A stretch of 16,705 nt of DNA from Metamycoplasma auris (GCF_003253435.1 NZ_QKUB01000011.1:1-16705); one strand, 5' to 3'. Positions 1 through 8,114 are shown, counted from the first letter of the stretch. Notes: a model not told the origin generated them from the letters alone. Made by a program: numbers and translations.

Positions 1-137
1 TCATTTAACTCATTTTTGCCCATGCTGAACACAAGAACTTTGTCATATGATGAAAATGTTTCTGGGTACTTAAATATTGCTTTAGCATAAGAACAATTGC
101 CATCATCAAAAAGAAATCACAAAACTAATTTATTCAT
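1..137 (-). CDS. Hypothetical protein, N-terminal fragment cut by left window edge
   Basis: An open frame starts at an ATG at 137 and runs off the left edge, giving about 45 visible residues that begin MNKLVLWFLFDDGNCSYAKA. Codon 7 is TGA and must encode Trp, which supports genetic code 4. An AGGAG Shine-Dalgarno (SD) sequence lies a few bases upstream (complement of about 140-146), which supports the start. The first residues are hydrophobic, but a Phe-Asp-Asp-Gly stretch follows at once, so this is not a lipoprotein leader; it looks like the first beta strand of a cytosolic fold. I do not recognise the family and the C-terminus is missing. The upstream lipoprotein gene ends in a terminator between 204 and 227, so this gene is probably transcribed separately. 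Confidence 0.6.
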
Positions 138-203
138 GTAACTCCTAATATTCTTTTAAAAATTACAAGTTTTGGAGTGTAGAGTTGGAAAGAAAGGTAG
201 TAT

Positions 204-227
204 AAAAAAGTCCTTCGAAAAGGACTT
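204..227 (-). terminator. Rho-independent terminator of the upstream lipoprotein gene
   Basis: A perfect 8-bp stem, AAGTCCTT with AAGGACTT (208-215 and 220-227), closes a 4-base loop. Read on the minus strand it is followed by TTTTTT (complement of 204-209). It lies about 70 bases past the stop of the lipoprotein gene at 297 and ahead of the gene starting at 137, so it separates the two units. Confidence 0.8.
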
Positions 228-296
228 CTTGTTCCTACCAATCCCAAGCTAAGTCTTTTTCCTTACCACACACACCTGATGCGTAATGCTTTTAAA

Positions 297-1352
297 TTAG
301 TAGTTTTTTATAGATGCCACCTGTTTTTGAACATGGCCTATTTTTTTGATATCAAAAGATTTTGGGCGTTTAGATTTAAGTTCTAAGTGATTTTTAAATA
401 GTTTGCTATTTTGGGCAATAATAGAAAACGAACCTTCAAATGTATCAGGAGCAAAGACATTATGTGTTGTGAAAATTCTAAAATCCCTATCAAGTTTAGG
501 AATAAATCCTATCGCTCTATTAAAGGACTTAAAAATTTCGTCTCATGGCGTATAACGTGTAATTCTATTACCAATATCTAATTTAAGATTTAATAGATCA
601 ATAGGTACATTTTCTGGAGGAATTTTTATTGTAAGTTCTCCATCTAATGTTTTACTACCATACGTATTTATAATAATTTTTCCAGGTACAGCTGGTCATC
701 GTTCTATTATCTTGATTGAAAAATCCTTACCTTCCTCAACATCAAAAGCATCAATTTTTAAGTCTAATGCTTTTGCTACATCTTCTTTTGTTATTTTATT
801 AGTGTAGTCAAGTTCCAAGTCTAAGTCTGAAATGTCATTTTGGTTCAATCTTCGTATTGTACGTTTTCATTCACCATATAGTTTTCTACCAAATCCCTTA
901 ATTAGAACTCTACCCGAACTATCCCTGGTAGCTTTTTCGATGCGAATAGAATAATCCTTATTTTTTTGAATCTTAATTCCTAATGAAGTACTTATTCTAT
1001 CCATCTTTTTAACTAAATCATCTTCATTAATGTTACCTTCAACACCGAGATCTCAGGATGAGATATCTATCTTGTCAAATGGATGATCAAATTCAGACTC
1101 ATCTACTAATTCAATTTCATTTGATAATTCTTCTGGTTTTACTAGATGTCTACCATCTGGCACATTTGGTTTCTTAGAATCCTTATATTCCCTATCCTCA
1201 AATGACTTTTCACTTCTAGGCACTCTTGGATCAACTATTGATTTATTTTCATAAGACTCTTTATAGCAACTTATTGCTATTAAAGGTAATGAACTTATAC
1301 TTATAAGTGATCCTAAAATTGTCAAAATTTGTTTTTTTTTTTTTTTTCACAT
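297..1352 (-). CDS. Repeat-containing surface lipoprotein with A16 tract after the start codon
   Basis: This is a 351-residue protein under code 4 with several TGA Trp codons, including codon 2 and codon 100. The N-terminus is a lipoprotein signal peptide: Met-Trp, five Lys, a hydrophobic stretch to about residue 27, then the lipobox Ala-Ile-Ser-Cys with Cys29 as the likely lipidated residue. The mature protein starts with a charged linker (about 30-92). Three loosely similar segments of about 75 residues follow (roughly 95-175, 175-250, 250-325), each with a Leu-Asp...Asn-x-Ile-Thr start, a Lys-Asp-Phe/Tyr-Ser-Ile core and a Gly-Ser-Lys-x-x-x-Gly-Glu strand. The ATG at 1352 was chosen because it is preceded by AGGGAT and supplies the Lys-rich n-region. 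The five Lys codons come from an uninterrupted run of 16 A (T at 1332-1347), so a one-base slip would shift the frame. The inverted repeat of the adjacent IS begins only 41 bp upstream. Function is unknown; the protein is presumably on the outer face of the membrane. Confidence 0.85.
1332..1347 (-). repeat. Homopolymer A16 inside a lipoprotein leader (candidate phase-variation tract)
   Basis: An uninterrupted run of 16 T on the plus strand (A on the coding strand) covers codons 3-7 of the lipoprotein gene, plus the last base of codon 2. As sequenced, the ATG is in frame with the lipobox and mature domain, so the gene reads as ON. Slipped-strand change in such runs is an established way of switching mycoplasma surface lipoproteins; that it happens here is inference. 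Confidence 0.7.
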
Positions 1353-1392
1353 CTATCCCTATTTTTCTATACTATTTTCTCTATACATGCAT

Positions 1393-1417
1393 TAGTAATT
1401 TCCAGAAATAACGATAT
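1393..1417 (+). repeat. Left terminal inverted repeat of IS copy 1
   Basis: This begins TAGTAATTTCCAGAAATAAC. Its reverse complement matches the right end of IS copy 2 (7952-7976) at 23 of 25 positions and the right end of copy 1 (3048-3072) at 19 of 25. The match to the end of the other copy is what defines it as an IS terminus. Confidence 0.8.
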
Positions 1418-1550
1418 ATGAGACCAAAAATATAAAAAGGAAATACTAAAGAGTTTTAATATTTAACTTATTAAGTAGAGCTTCTTTTTTCTTTGTACTA
1501 ATATTTGAACTTAATCTTCCATTCCTAAAAATTTTGTAAGTTTTAGACAA

Positions 1551-2864
1551 TTAATCTAAAACTTTTTCAATTGATTTAACTTTTAGTTCTTTGTATTCTT
1601 GGGTAACTTTATACATTCTTGTATAGATCATCATTTGTATTTGTAATATAAAATCATCACTCAAAATAGTAGCTAAATCATGTTTTCGAATTGCACTTTC
1701 ATCTAATGAATTCTTCTGTAATTTGATGTTTGTTTCTATTAGTCATTTTTGCTTGTATAAAAAGAATCGTTTATCAATTTCAAAGTCACAATTTGCTCTA
1801 ATTGCAATAATCCCATTGTAAGTGTTATTTTCTTATTCTTTTCAAAAGTGTACCCATCTTTTTCGTTGTAAATATTTTTGAGATAGTTGTTCTCATATTT
1901 AAAGTGATGCTACTATCTTTATAACAATAAAAGAATTGATTATCATCTTAAACTTTTAGACATTGGATATAGTTATCTTGAAATTTAATAACACTGTCAA
2001 ACTCATTTTCATTGATAATTTTCTTTAGCTTAACTGAGTTGTCATTTAATGGCATTATGAACTTAATGTTATTTTCTAATAAGTATTGGATGTTTTCTTC
2101 TGAATCAAATCCTCTATCAATGATAATTATTGTGTTTTTAAGATTAAATTTGTTTAAAACTGAGATAAAAGACCTTTTATCAATCACATTACCAGGAATA
2201 ACTTCAGCATAAACAGGTTCTAATCTCACAAGATCAAACACTTTTATTTTGTTTATTTGTTTTCTTCTTGTTTGTTTGTATTTTCTACCATATTCAGAAA
2301 ACTCAGAGTTTCCATTGTTAGCAAAAGTGGTACCATCAAAAATAAAATTTCATGATCAACCAACCTACTAGTTAAAAATTCTTTATTTAGAGAGTCATAA
2401 ACACCTAGCTGTTTTATAAATGATGCCACACTACTTTTTGAAACTGGGATATTTGGATATTCTTTTGATATAAAACTATGGTTGTAATTATCTTTATATC
2501 AGTCATAACGATTTTTGCAAAGTATACCTAATAAAGAATAAACATATGTTTTAAGTCCGTTGTCTTTTCCAAAAAATCTTATAAGTTCATCTCTTAAATC
2601 TGCTGCTAGATTATCAATAAATTTAAAGTCATCATATTTTTTAATTGGTCCAACACCTTCTCTAGTTCTTTTCATATCTTTAATATAAGTATATTCGCCA
2701 TTACCTTCTTCAATAGTTCCAATATAAGAAAGAGATTTTTTAGTAGGTCTCTTTTTTGTCTAAATAGCTAATTTAAGGGACAACTCTATACTTATTCCTA
2801 TACAATCTTATTTCAGTTTTTTTCTGATCTTTTAACTTGTTTTATAAAGTCTGAAATTAGTTAC
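1551..2864 (-). pseudogene. IS4-superfamily (IS1634-like) transposase, copy 1, disrupted
   Basis: Reading frames on the minus strand together spell a DDE transposase with parts of every catalytic motif. The first Asp is in IFDGTTFANN (about 2310-2350), the second in IIIIDRGFDSEEN (about 2095-2135), and the Glu is in YKQKWLIETNIK near 1725-1755, which fits the Y-2-R-3-E-6-K pattern of IS4-like enzymes with Lys for Arg. The best intact stretch runs from 2241 to about 1948 and includes GNVIDKRSF. The gene is broken by frameshifts and stops near the N-terminus (about 2700-2850), around 2360, and after 1948. The start codon seen in copy 2 is mutated here. The frame resumes and ends at a TAA at 1551. 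It should be inactive. Confidence 0.85.
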
Positions 2865-2954
2865 GTTGTGTTTTCTCTTCATATAGAACTATATATATTA
2901 TTAATATTTTTTAGTCTATTTTTGCAAGTATAAATTCAAAAAAAATAAAAAAAT

Positions 2955-2991
2955 TGCTCAAAATTTCTCCATTTTATGAGAATATCGAGCA
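2955..2991. terminator. Bidirectional hairpin inside IS copy 1 upstream of the transposase
   Basis: TGCTC (2955-2959) pairs with GAGCA (2987-2991), with an inner TTCTC/GAGAA helix at 2965-2969 and 2978-2982. There is an A-rich run on the left and a T run on the right, so it could terminate transcription in either direction. A diverged hairpin stands at the same place in IS copy 2. A terminator between an IS end and its transposase would block read-through from flanking genes. Confidence 0.55.
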
Positions 2992-3047
2992 TTTTTAATA
3001 TAAAACAGATATTTTGTTTATAAATAGTTTTTTTTTAATGCAAACTC

Positions 3048-3072
3048 ATAGCATTATTCCAAAAAATTACTA
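3048..3072 (-). repeat. Right terminal inverted repeat of IS copy 1
   Basis: This ends in AAATTACTA and is complementary to the left end at 1393-1417 with six mismatches in 25. The similarity between the two IS copies stops at about this point, which agrees with it being the element boundary. The RM operon terminator starts about 57 bp further right. Confidence 0.7.
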
Positions 3073-3128
3073 TTTTAAATAAAAAAATGGAAAGGTGACA
3101 TAATATTTATATAGCAATACGATGCAAT

Positions 3129-3153
3129 AAAAAATAGAGTTTGTGTAACTCTA
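3129..3153 (-). terminator. Terminator of the restriction-modification operon
   Basis: TAGAGTT (3135-3141) and AACTCTA (3147-3153) form a 7-bp stem with a 5-base loop. On the minus strand a TTTTTT run follows (complement of 3129-3134). It lies about 110 bases past the stop of the endonuclease gene at 3266 and just before IS copy 1. Confidence 0.75.
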
Positions 3154-3265
3154 CTTTTAAAAAGTATATGTTTGTTATTTACTTCTATATGAATAAAAAA
3201 ATTTTATTGTGTATTTCAAATTATTTATAATACACTAAGTTTTTTTTGGTATATATACTGAATTA

Positions 3266-4507
3266 TTATAATGTTTTTAACAACTCTTTATTCTTTTCTA
3301 ACATTTTACTACTTAGAGTCGAACTATAAAATACATTATCATCTTTTTTTAAATATATATCTGAAGAAAAGTCTTTTAATCTAATATCTTCATTTTCCAA
3401 AATTTCCAGTTGAATTAAAGATCTTCTTCTAGTAATTATATCATGTTTCTTTGCATCAATATATAACAAGTTCTCTCATCTATCAATTAATACAAAATGA
3501 TCAACGCTAGTTGACCTAAATAATGGTACTATATGATGTAAATGATAACCTTCTTTTTTAATTACATTATGTTGTTTAAAATACTCACTTTTTTGAATAC
3601 TAGACCTTTTAACTTTCAAAAGGTTATCGTTGGTAAAAATTGTTTCTGGACCATTTAGTCTGCATTGTAATCTTTCCTTTTGAGAATCATATTCAAAAAA
3701 TGATGTTTGATCTAAAATTGTAATTATCTGTTGCGTTTCATTTTTTCAATTATTATAGTCTCTTTTTGTTGTTTTATTGCCACCAAATTTTTCTGGATTT
3801 GCATATTCTTTTATTCTTTTCTTAATTTCTTCCCTATTAGATATCGGTAAAGTCCTGTATTCTTTAATAAACTCCTGTATTTTTTCTTCATCAAATACTT
3901 CTCCATTCAATTCTTTATTAAGGAACGTCACAAAAAACATAAATTCATCAACTGTTATATAATATTTCAAGTCATTATCTAAAATCATGCTATGCAACTT
4001 TAAAACAAGACCATCCGTTAATAAGTCTATGCAACCACTATAAGTCATCCAACGTCCTAAAATATCTTGTTGATTTATCAATTCTAATCCTGTTTTTGTG
4101 ATGGATACACTTGTTACTTTGTTGGCACGTTTGTGTGGATCTAATAAAATATCCCCATTAAACCTGTTGATTAAGTTCATTCTATGCAAATCAACAAACA
4201 AATTTTTTCTAACGCTATCTTGCGTACCATATTTATTAACTTTATTAATTTTATTTACATATTCTGCATATTTAAACTCATTTTCTGTATTTTCAGGTCG
4301 TTTAGATAAATCTGTGGTTCTAATTTCTAATTTATTTTCTCCGCAAATATCGTATAGAGTTTTTAATAATGTTATAACAACATCTAAATCATATCTATTA
4401 TGCTGAGAAATTTGCATTCCTCTATAAGAGTTAGATAAAACTCTTTCCTGCAAAAATTTAATACATTTTTTATAAGGATCAATGTTCAATAGGTTCAATT
4501 TATGCAT
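3266..4507 (-). CDS. HNH-type restriction endonuclease of the RM operon
   Basis: This is a 413-residue protein, continuous only with TGA as Trp (in-frame TGA at 3746 and 3476). The C-terminus carries an HNH nuclease signature: GYHLHHIVP places His324-His325, then Trp-Glu-Asn346-Leu-Leu-Tyr-Ile, then His355 (AKKHDIIT). This spacing fits a beta-beta-alpha-metal nuclease with Asn346 and His355 in the second half. The first 310 residues have no motif I can name; about 90-150 (KYGTQDSVRKNL, then HRMNLINRF and a TKTGLELI strand) look like a winged helix and may recognise DNA. The start at 4507 has a strong GGAGGTAA ribosome site and overlaps the methyltransferase stop by 8 bp. Two methyltransferases upstream and a large helical domain fused to an HNH nuclease suggest a type IIS-like enzyme cutting outside an asymmetric site; this is inferred and the specificity is unknown. 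Confidence 0.8.
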
Positions 4508-5303
4508 CGTTACCTCCTTTTTTATCTAAAGTCTGTAATTCAGATATTTTATTTTTTATTAAATTATAATAATGTAAGTCCTTCTCACAAGATAAGAATT
4601 GTCTTTTATTTTTGATACATTCAAAAGCAGTTACACCGCTACCACTAAATAGATCGAGAACTAAATCGTTTTTATTAGAACTTGCTTTTATTATTCTTTC
4701 GATTATTTTATTAGGTTTTGGTGTTGGATGATCTGTTTTTACAGTTTTTCCATTCTTTTTATTAGACAGTCGCACAGACGATACTTCTCAAACATCAGTA
4801 CACAATTTACCTTTAGGATTAGGAAATCATCTTTTGCCATTTTTTAGAATTCCATTTTTTTGTGCTATGTTAAGTCTTTGTTTAGATGTATATTCACCCC
4901 TAATGTCATCATAATTGAAAGTATAATTATCTGATTTAGTTAAAAATAATATAGTTTCTTGATTGTTGATATATCTTTTTTTAGCACCACTAAAACCATC
5001 TTTTTTATATCAAATTATCCAATTTTGAAAAACTAAATTTTGAGCAAGCAAATACTGTAATAGTCTAGCAGAATTGTAAGCATTATTGAATATATATATA
5101 CTCCCGGTGGTTTTTAATTTTTTGCATGCCATTTTTATCCACTTTTTCATAAAATTAATATACTCTTGTTCATTCTTAAAATTATCTCAGTAGTCAATTT
5201 TTTGGTTATAAGGAGGATCTGCAATTATTAAGTCTACTGAGTTATTTTTTATTTTCTTTAAAAAATCTATTATATCAATATTGTATACGTTATTATTTTT
5301 CAT
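4500..5303 (-). CDS. DNA adenine-type methyltransferase, beta class (second gene of RM operon)
   Basis: This is a 267-residue protein with several TGA Trp codons. The amino-methyltransferase motifs appear in beta-class order: catalytic motif IV ADPPYNQ at about residues 29-35, a central region likely to hold target recognition (about 65-185, with WIIWYKKDGFSGAKKRY), motif X DHPTPKP near 192-198, and the S-adenosylmethionine-binding motif I LVLDLFSGSGVTAFE near 214-228. DPPY usually marks N6-adenine enzymes, so it probably protects one strand of the endonuclease site. The ATG at 5303 lies inside the end of the upstream methyltransferase (11-bp overlap) and its stop overlaps the endonuclease start by 8 bp, so the genes are translationally coupled. 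About 267 residues is a usual length for stand-alone beta enzymes of the MboII/DpnA type. No motif appears to be damaged. Confidence 0.88.
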
Positions 5304-6180
5304 TCCCTTCGCCCCTTTTAGATATGACAGAATTTATTTTTTTGTCTATTACTTTTTTATAGTGTAGGTATATTTCATATCCTATATAGTTTCTACCTAA
5401 CTCATACGCTTTTTTAAGAGTAGTCCCACTACCTGCAAAAGGGTCAAGCACGACATCACCAAAAAATGAATATAACTTTATTAATCTGTTGGCTATTTCT
5501 TCCGGCATTATTGCAGAATGCTCACCAAAAGCAAGATCTTTTTTATTAGGTATAGGTATGTTTCATATTTGTTTTGTATACTCTAACCACTCTTCTTTGG
5601 ATAGTTTGCTTTTCTCTTTTATTTCATTGTTTATTGTTTCATTATCTGGTTTGCCGCCCTTGACAAATATTGTTATAAATTCAATAGTATTTTGTACATA
5701 AAAGTTTCTTGGGTAAGGGTAACTACCAAACATCAACTTTTTTGTAGAATTTGTTCTATTTCATATAAAAAGGTCTAAAAGGAAAAAGTTAGTATTTTTT
5801 AGTATACTAGATTGTATTTCACTCTGTAAATCATATATGTGTCTATTATAGTGATTATTGAAGTCTTTTTTTAGCATTGGCATTAATGGTACATTTATAC
5901 ACATCTTTCCATTTGGTTTTAAAACTCTATAACATTCTTTTCAAACTAATAATAAACTTAAAATATATTCATCAAAATTATTGATGTCACCAATGTTTTC
6001 TTTATTTTTATTACTATGGTTATGTTTTTGATAACCATCCTTAGAATAATCTTTTATATTAAAATAAGGGGGGCTTGTTATAACTAAATCTATTGAAGCA
6101 TCTGGAATTTCGTACATATTATTTGAATTATGATAGTGAACAATGTTTATGTCAAATTTGTCTTTTCCTATTCCTTTCAT
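5293..6180 (-). CDS. DNA methyltransferase, beta class with TSPPY motif (first gene of RM operon)
   Basis: This is a 295-residue protein, open only when the TGA codons at 5941, 5761 and elsewhere are read as Trp. Catalytic motif IV is VITSPPYFNIKDY (SPPY at 36-39), and motif I is VLDPFAGSGTT near 244-253, preceded by a motif X region HSAIMPEEIANRLIKLYSFF. The order IV, recognition region, X, I is beta class. SPPY is commonest in N4-cytosine enzymes but also occurs in N6-adenine enzymes, so the modified base is uncertain. The ATG at 6180 follows a GGAGGG ribosome site. It differs from its partner in motif IV and in the central region, so the two are not a recent duplication. That is expected if each modifies one strand of an asymmetric sequence. 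First gene of the operon. Confidence 0.88.
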
Positions 6181-6238
6181 TTTTCCCTCCTAAAACAAAA
6201 TCAAAATATTTCTAGTTTAACTTTTACGTAATATATAA

Positions 6239-6244
6239 ATTATA
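6239..6244 (-). promoter_or_regulatory. Candidate -10 box for the RM operon
   Basis: A TATAAT hexamer on the minus strand lies about 60 bases upstream of the first methyltransferase start. There is no clear -35 box, which is common in mycoplasmas. It lies left of the recognisable part of IS copy 2, so the operon appears to have its own promoter rather than depending on the IS. Confidence 0.4.
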
Positions 6245-6394
6245 AGTAATTAAAGAAAATATACTTATATCGATAATGATTATAATAAAAAATATAAAAT
6301 GTCCAAAATAGGAATCGAGTCAAAACATTTATGAAGTTCATCAATTTGTCTAAATTTTTTGACTTGGTTTAAAAGAATTTTAATATTTGATTTC

Positions 6395-7768
6395 TTAAAT
6401 AAAATCTTTTTTCTTCAGAGAATATATTATTTTTTTCTTAAAATAGTGTGGCAGTGCTTTTTCAATTGATTTACCTTTTAATTCTTCGTGTTTTTTGGAT
6501 AACTTTATAGATTATTGTATAGATCATCATTTGTATTTATAGTATGAAATCATCAACCAAAATAGTAACTAAATCCTGTTTTTGAATTGCACTTTCATCT
6601 GATGAATTTTTCTGCAATTTGATGTTTGTTTCTATTAGTCATCTTTGTTTATATAAAAAGAATGGTTTATCAATTTCAAAGTCACAATTTGTTCTAATTG
6701 CAGTAAGCCCATTGTAGGCATATTTTTTTATTCTTTTTGAAAGTGTGCCCATCTTTTTCTTTGTAAATATTTTTAAGATAGTTGTTTTATTGTTTAAAAT
6801 CGATGCTACTATCTTTATAACAATAAAAGAACTTATCGTGATCTTGAGCCCTTACACACTAAATATACTTGTCTTGAAATTTAATAACACTGTCAAACTC
6901 ATTTTCATTGATAATTTTCTTTAGCTTAACTGAATTATCATTTAATGACATTATAAATATATATTATTTTCTAATAAGTATTGTATGTTTTCTTACGAAT
7001 TAAACCCTCTATCAACGATAATTATTGTGTTTTTAAAGATTAAATTTGTTTAAAACTGAGATAAAAACCCCCTTTATCAATCACATTACCAGGAATAACT
7101 CCAGAATAAACAGGTTCTAATCTCACAAGATCAAACACTATTATTTTGTTTATTTGTTTTCTTCTTGTTTGTTTGTACTTTCTATTATATCCAGAAAACT
7201 CAGAGCTTTCATTGTTAGAAAAAGTGGTACCATAAAAAATTAAAATTTTGTGATCAACCAAACTACTAGTAAAAATTCTTTGTTTAGAGAGTCATAAACA
7301 CATAGCTGTTTTATAAATGATGCCACACTACTTTTTGAAACTGGGATATTTGGATATTTTTCTGATATAAAACTATGGTTGTAATTATCTTTATATCAGT
7401 CATAATGATTTTTGCAAAGTATACCTAATAAAGAATAAACATATGTTTTAAGTCCGTTGCCTTTTCCAAAAAATCTTATAAATTCATCTCTTAAATCTGC
7501 TGCTAGATTATCAATAAATTTAAAGTCACATATTTTTTAATTGGTTAAACATCTTCTCTTGCTCTCTTTTTACCTTCGATATAAATATATTCACCATTAA
7601 GTTCTTCAATGATTCCAATATAAGGAAAGGATTTTTCCGCAGGTCTCTTTTTTTTCTTTGTCTCAATAGCTAATGTAAGGAACAACTCTATACTTATTCC
7701 CGTACAATCTTACCTCAGTTTTTTTCTGATCTTTCAATTTGTTTTATAAAGTCTGGAATCAATCCCAT
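6395..7768 (-). pseudogene. IS4-superfamily (IS1634-like) transposase, copy 2, disrupted
   Basis: Unlike copy 1 this one keeps its start: an ATG at 7766-7768 behind AAAGGAGA, giving MGLIPDFIKQIERSEKN before a frameshift in an A run near 7720. Recognisable later pieces are YRVVPYISYWDKE, PYIGIIEELNGEYIYIE, the long block around 7260-7520 (SFISEKYPNIPVSKSSVASF) and the VFDLVRLEPVYSGVIPGNV segment near 7100-7140. The first catalytic Asp is lost (FYGTTF where copy 1 has FDGTTF), the DRGF segment is followed by a stop, and there are several more stops and frameshifts. The C-terminal KQRWLIETNIK region with its Glu survives, and the frame then diverges from copy 1 and ends at a TAA at 6395. It should be inactive. 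Confidence 0.85.
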
Positions 7769-7858
7769 AGCGTTCTCCTTTCATATAGCGGTTACATATA
7801 AACTATACTTTTTTTTATGTTGTTTTTTCAAGTAAAAATCCAAAAAAATATAAAAAAA

Positions 7859-7895
7859 TGCTCAAACTTCTTATGTTTTATAAGAATATTGAACA
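7859..7895. terminator. Hairpin inside IS copy 2, counterpart of the one in copy 1
   Basis: This occupies the same position as the hairpin at 2955-2991. TGCTC and GAACA ends flank an inner TTCTTA/TAAGAA helix, with a T run to the right and an A run to the left. The inner helix sequence differs from copy 1 but still pairs, which suggests the structure was conserved while the elements were active. Confidence 0.45.
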
Positions 7896-7951
7896 TTTTT
7901 TAAACAAATAAGATATTTTAGAGGTAAATCATTATTTTTTAGCAAAAACTT

Positions 7952-7976
7952 ATAGCGTTATTTTTGGAAATTACTA
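7952..7976 (-). repeat. Right terminal inverted repeat of IS copy 2
   Basis: This is the reverse complement of the left inverted repeat of copy 1 at 23 of 25 positions, and it ends in GGAAATTACTA. It is the best-preserved of the three recognisable ends. Confidence 0.75.
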
Positions 7977-8011
7977 AAGCATTACAAACTCATTTTTTAA
8001 TGCTTATTTTT

Positions 8012-8052
8012 ATTTTACTTTTTTTATTTTTTTTGCCAAAATAGCAAAAAAA
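8012..8052. repeat. AT-rich intergenic element, copy A (T run then GCCAAA-TAG)
   Basis: The order is ATTTTACT, a T run broken by one A, GCCAAAATAGC, then seven A. The same order (ATTTTACT, 17 T, GCCAAAGTAGT, seven A) occurs at 15509-15550. In both places it directly abuts a terminator stem of the gene on its right. Function is unknown. Confidence 0.55.
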
Positions 8053-8089
8053 GGAATGAAAATCAATGATTTCGACTTTCATTCCTTTT
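8046..8089 (-). terminator. Terminator of the ABC exporter operon
   Basis: A 13-bp perfect stem, AAAAGGAATGAAA (8049-8061) with TTTCATTCCTTTT (8077-8089), encloses a 15-base loop. On the minus strand it runs into a T run (complement of 8046-8052). It starts 26 bases after the stop at 8115. Confidence 0.85.
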
Positions 8090-8114
8090 AAAATAAGTGT
8101 AATTTTTAAATAAT

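Larger units (their letters stand above)
1393..3072 (-). mobile_element. IS4-superfamily (IS1634-like) insertion sequence, copy 1, decayed
   Basis: The element is about 1.68 kb and bounded by imperfect 25-bp terminal inverted repeats at 1393-1417 and 3048-3072, which match at 19 of 25 positions when one is reverse-complemented. It contains one transposase gene on the minus strand that is now a pseudogene. A long hairpin at 2955-2991 lies between the right end and the transposase start. The copy at about 6370-7976 has the same order and orientation. No convincing target-site duplication was found at 1385-1392 versus 3073-3080. The element sits 41 bp upstream of the lipoprotein start on one side and just beyond the RM operon terminator on the other. 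Confidence 0.8.
6370..7976 (-). mobile_element. IS4-superfamily (IS1634-like) insertion sequence, copy 2, decayed
   Basis: This is a second copy of the element at 1393-3072 in the same orientation. The right terminal inverted repeat is clear (7952-7976). Similarity with copy 1 runs left through the internal hairpin and the transposase and remains visible at 6374-6420, but the left inverted repeat cannot be recognised, so 6370 is an approximate edge. Together the two copies bracket the RM operon as direct repeats about 4.9 kb apart. Confidence 0.75.

Noticed and set aside
246..296. A short open stretch after the first lipoprotein's stop that reads like a protein C-terminus (KHYASGVCGKEKDLAWDW then TAG), just before the terminator.
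   Set aside because: It is only 18 codons with an in-frame TAA directly upstream and no start. It could be a relic of another gene, but nothing supports a call.
2012..2212. Plus-strand open frames, here and at 3777-3962, 4098-4406, 5489-5701, 8239-8478 and 8704-8949.
   Set aside because: All lie opposite conserved minus-strand coding sequence, lack ribosome sites and show no recognisable motifs.
1385..3080. Target-site duplication around IS copy 1.
   Set aside because: The bases beside the two inverted repeats (ending ATGCAT, and beginning TTTTAAAT) do not match as a direct repeat.
3476..3748. Apparent split of the endonuclease, methyltransferases, ABC genes, ackA and lipoproteins into separate small genes.
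   Set aside because: Each break is a TGA, read as Trp in code 4, and the frames join into proteins with continuous domains and normal lengths.
6245..6264. Possible left inverted repeat of IS copy 2 (AGTAATT followed by an A-rich stretch).
   Set aside because: Only the first seven bases match the other ends. Flanking sequence has no similarity to copy 1 here, so it is likely chance in AT-rich DNA.
7977..8005. Inverted repeat AAGCATTA/TAATGCTT just right of IS copy 2 as a further terminator or IS end.
   Set aside because: The 8-bp arms are AT-rich with a 13-base loop and no counterpart at copy 1. The ABC operon already has a much better terminator at 8046-8089.
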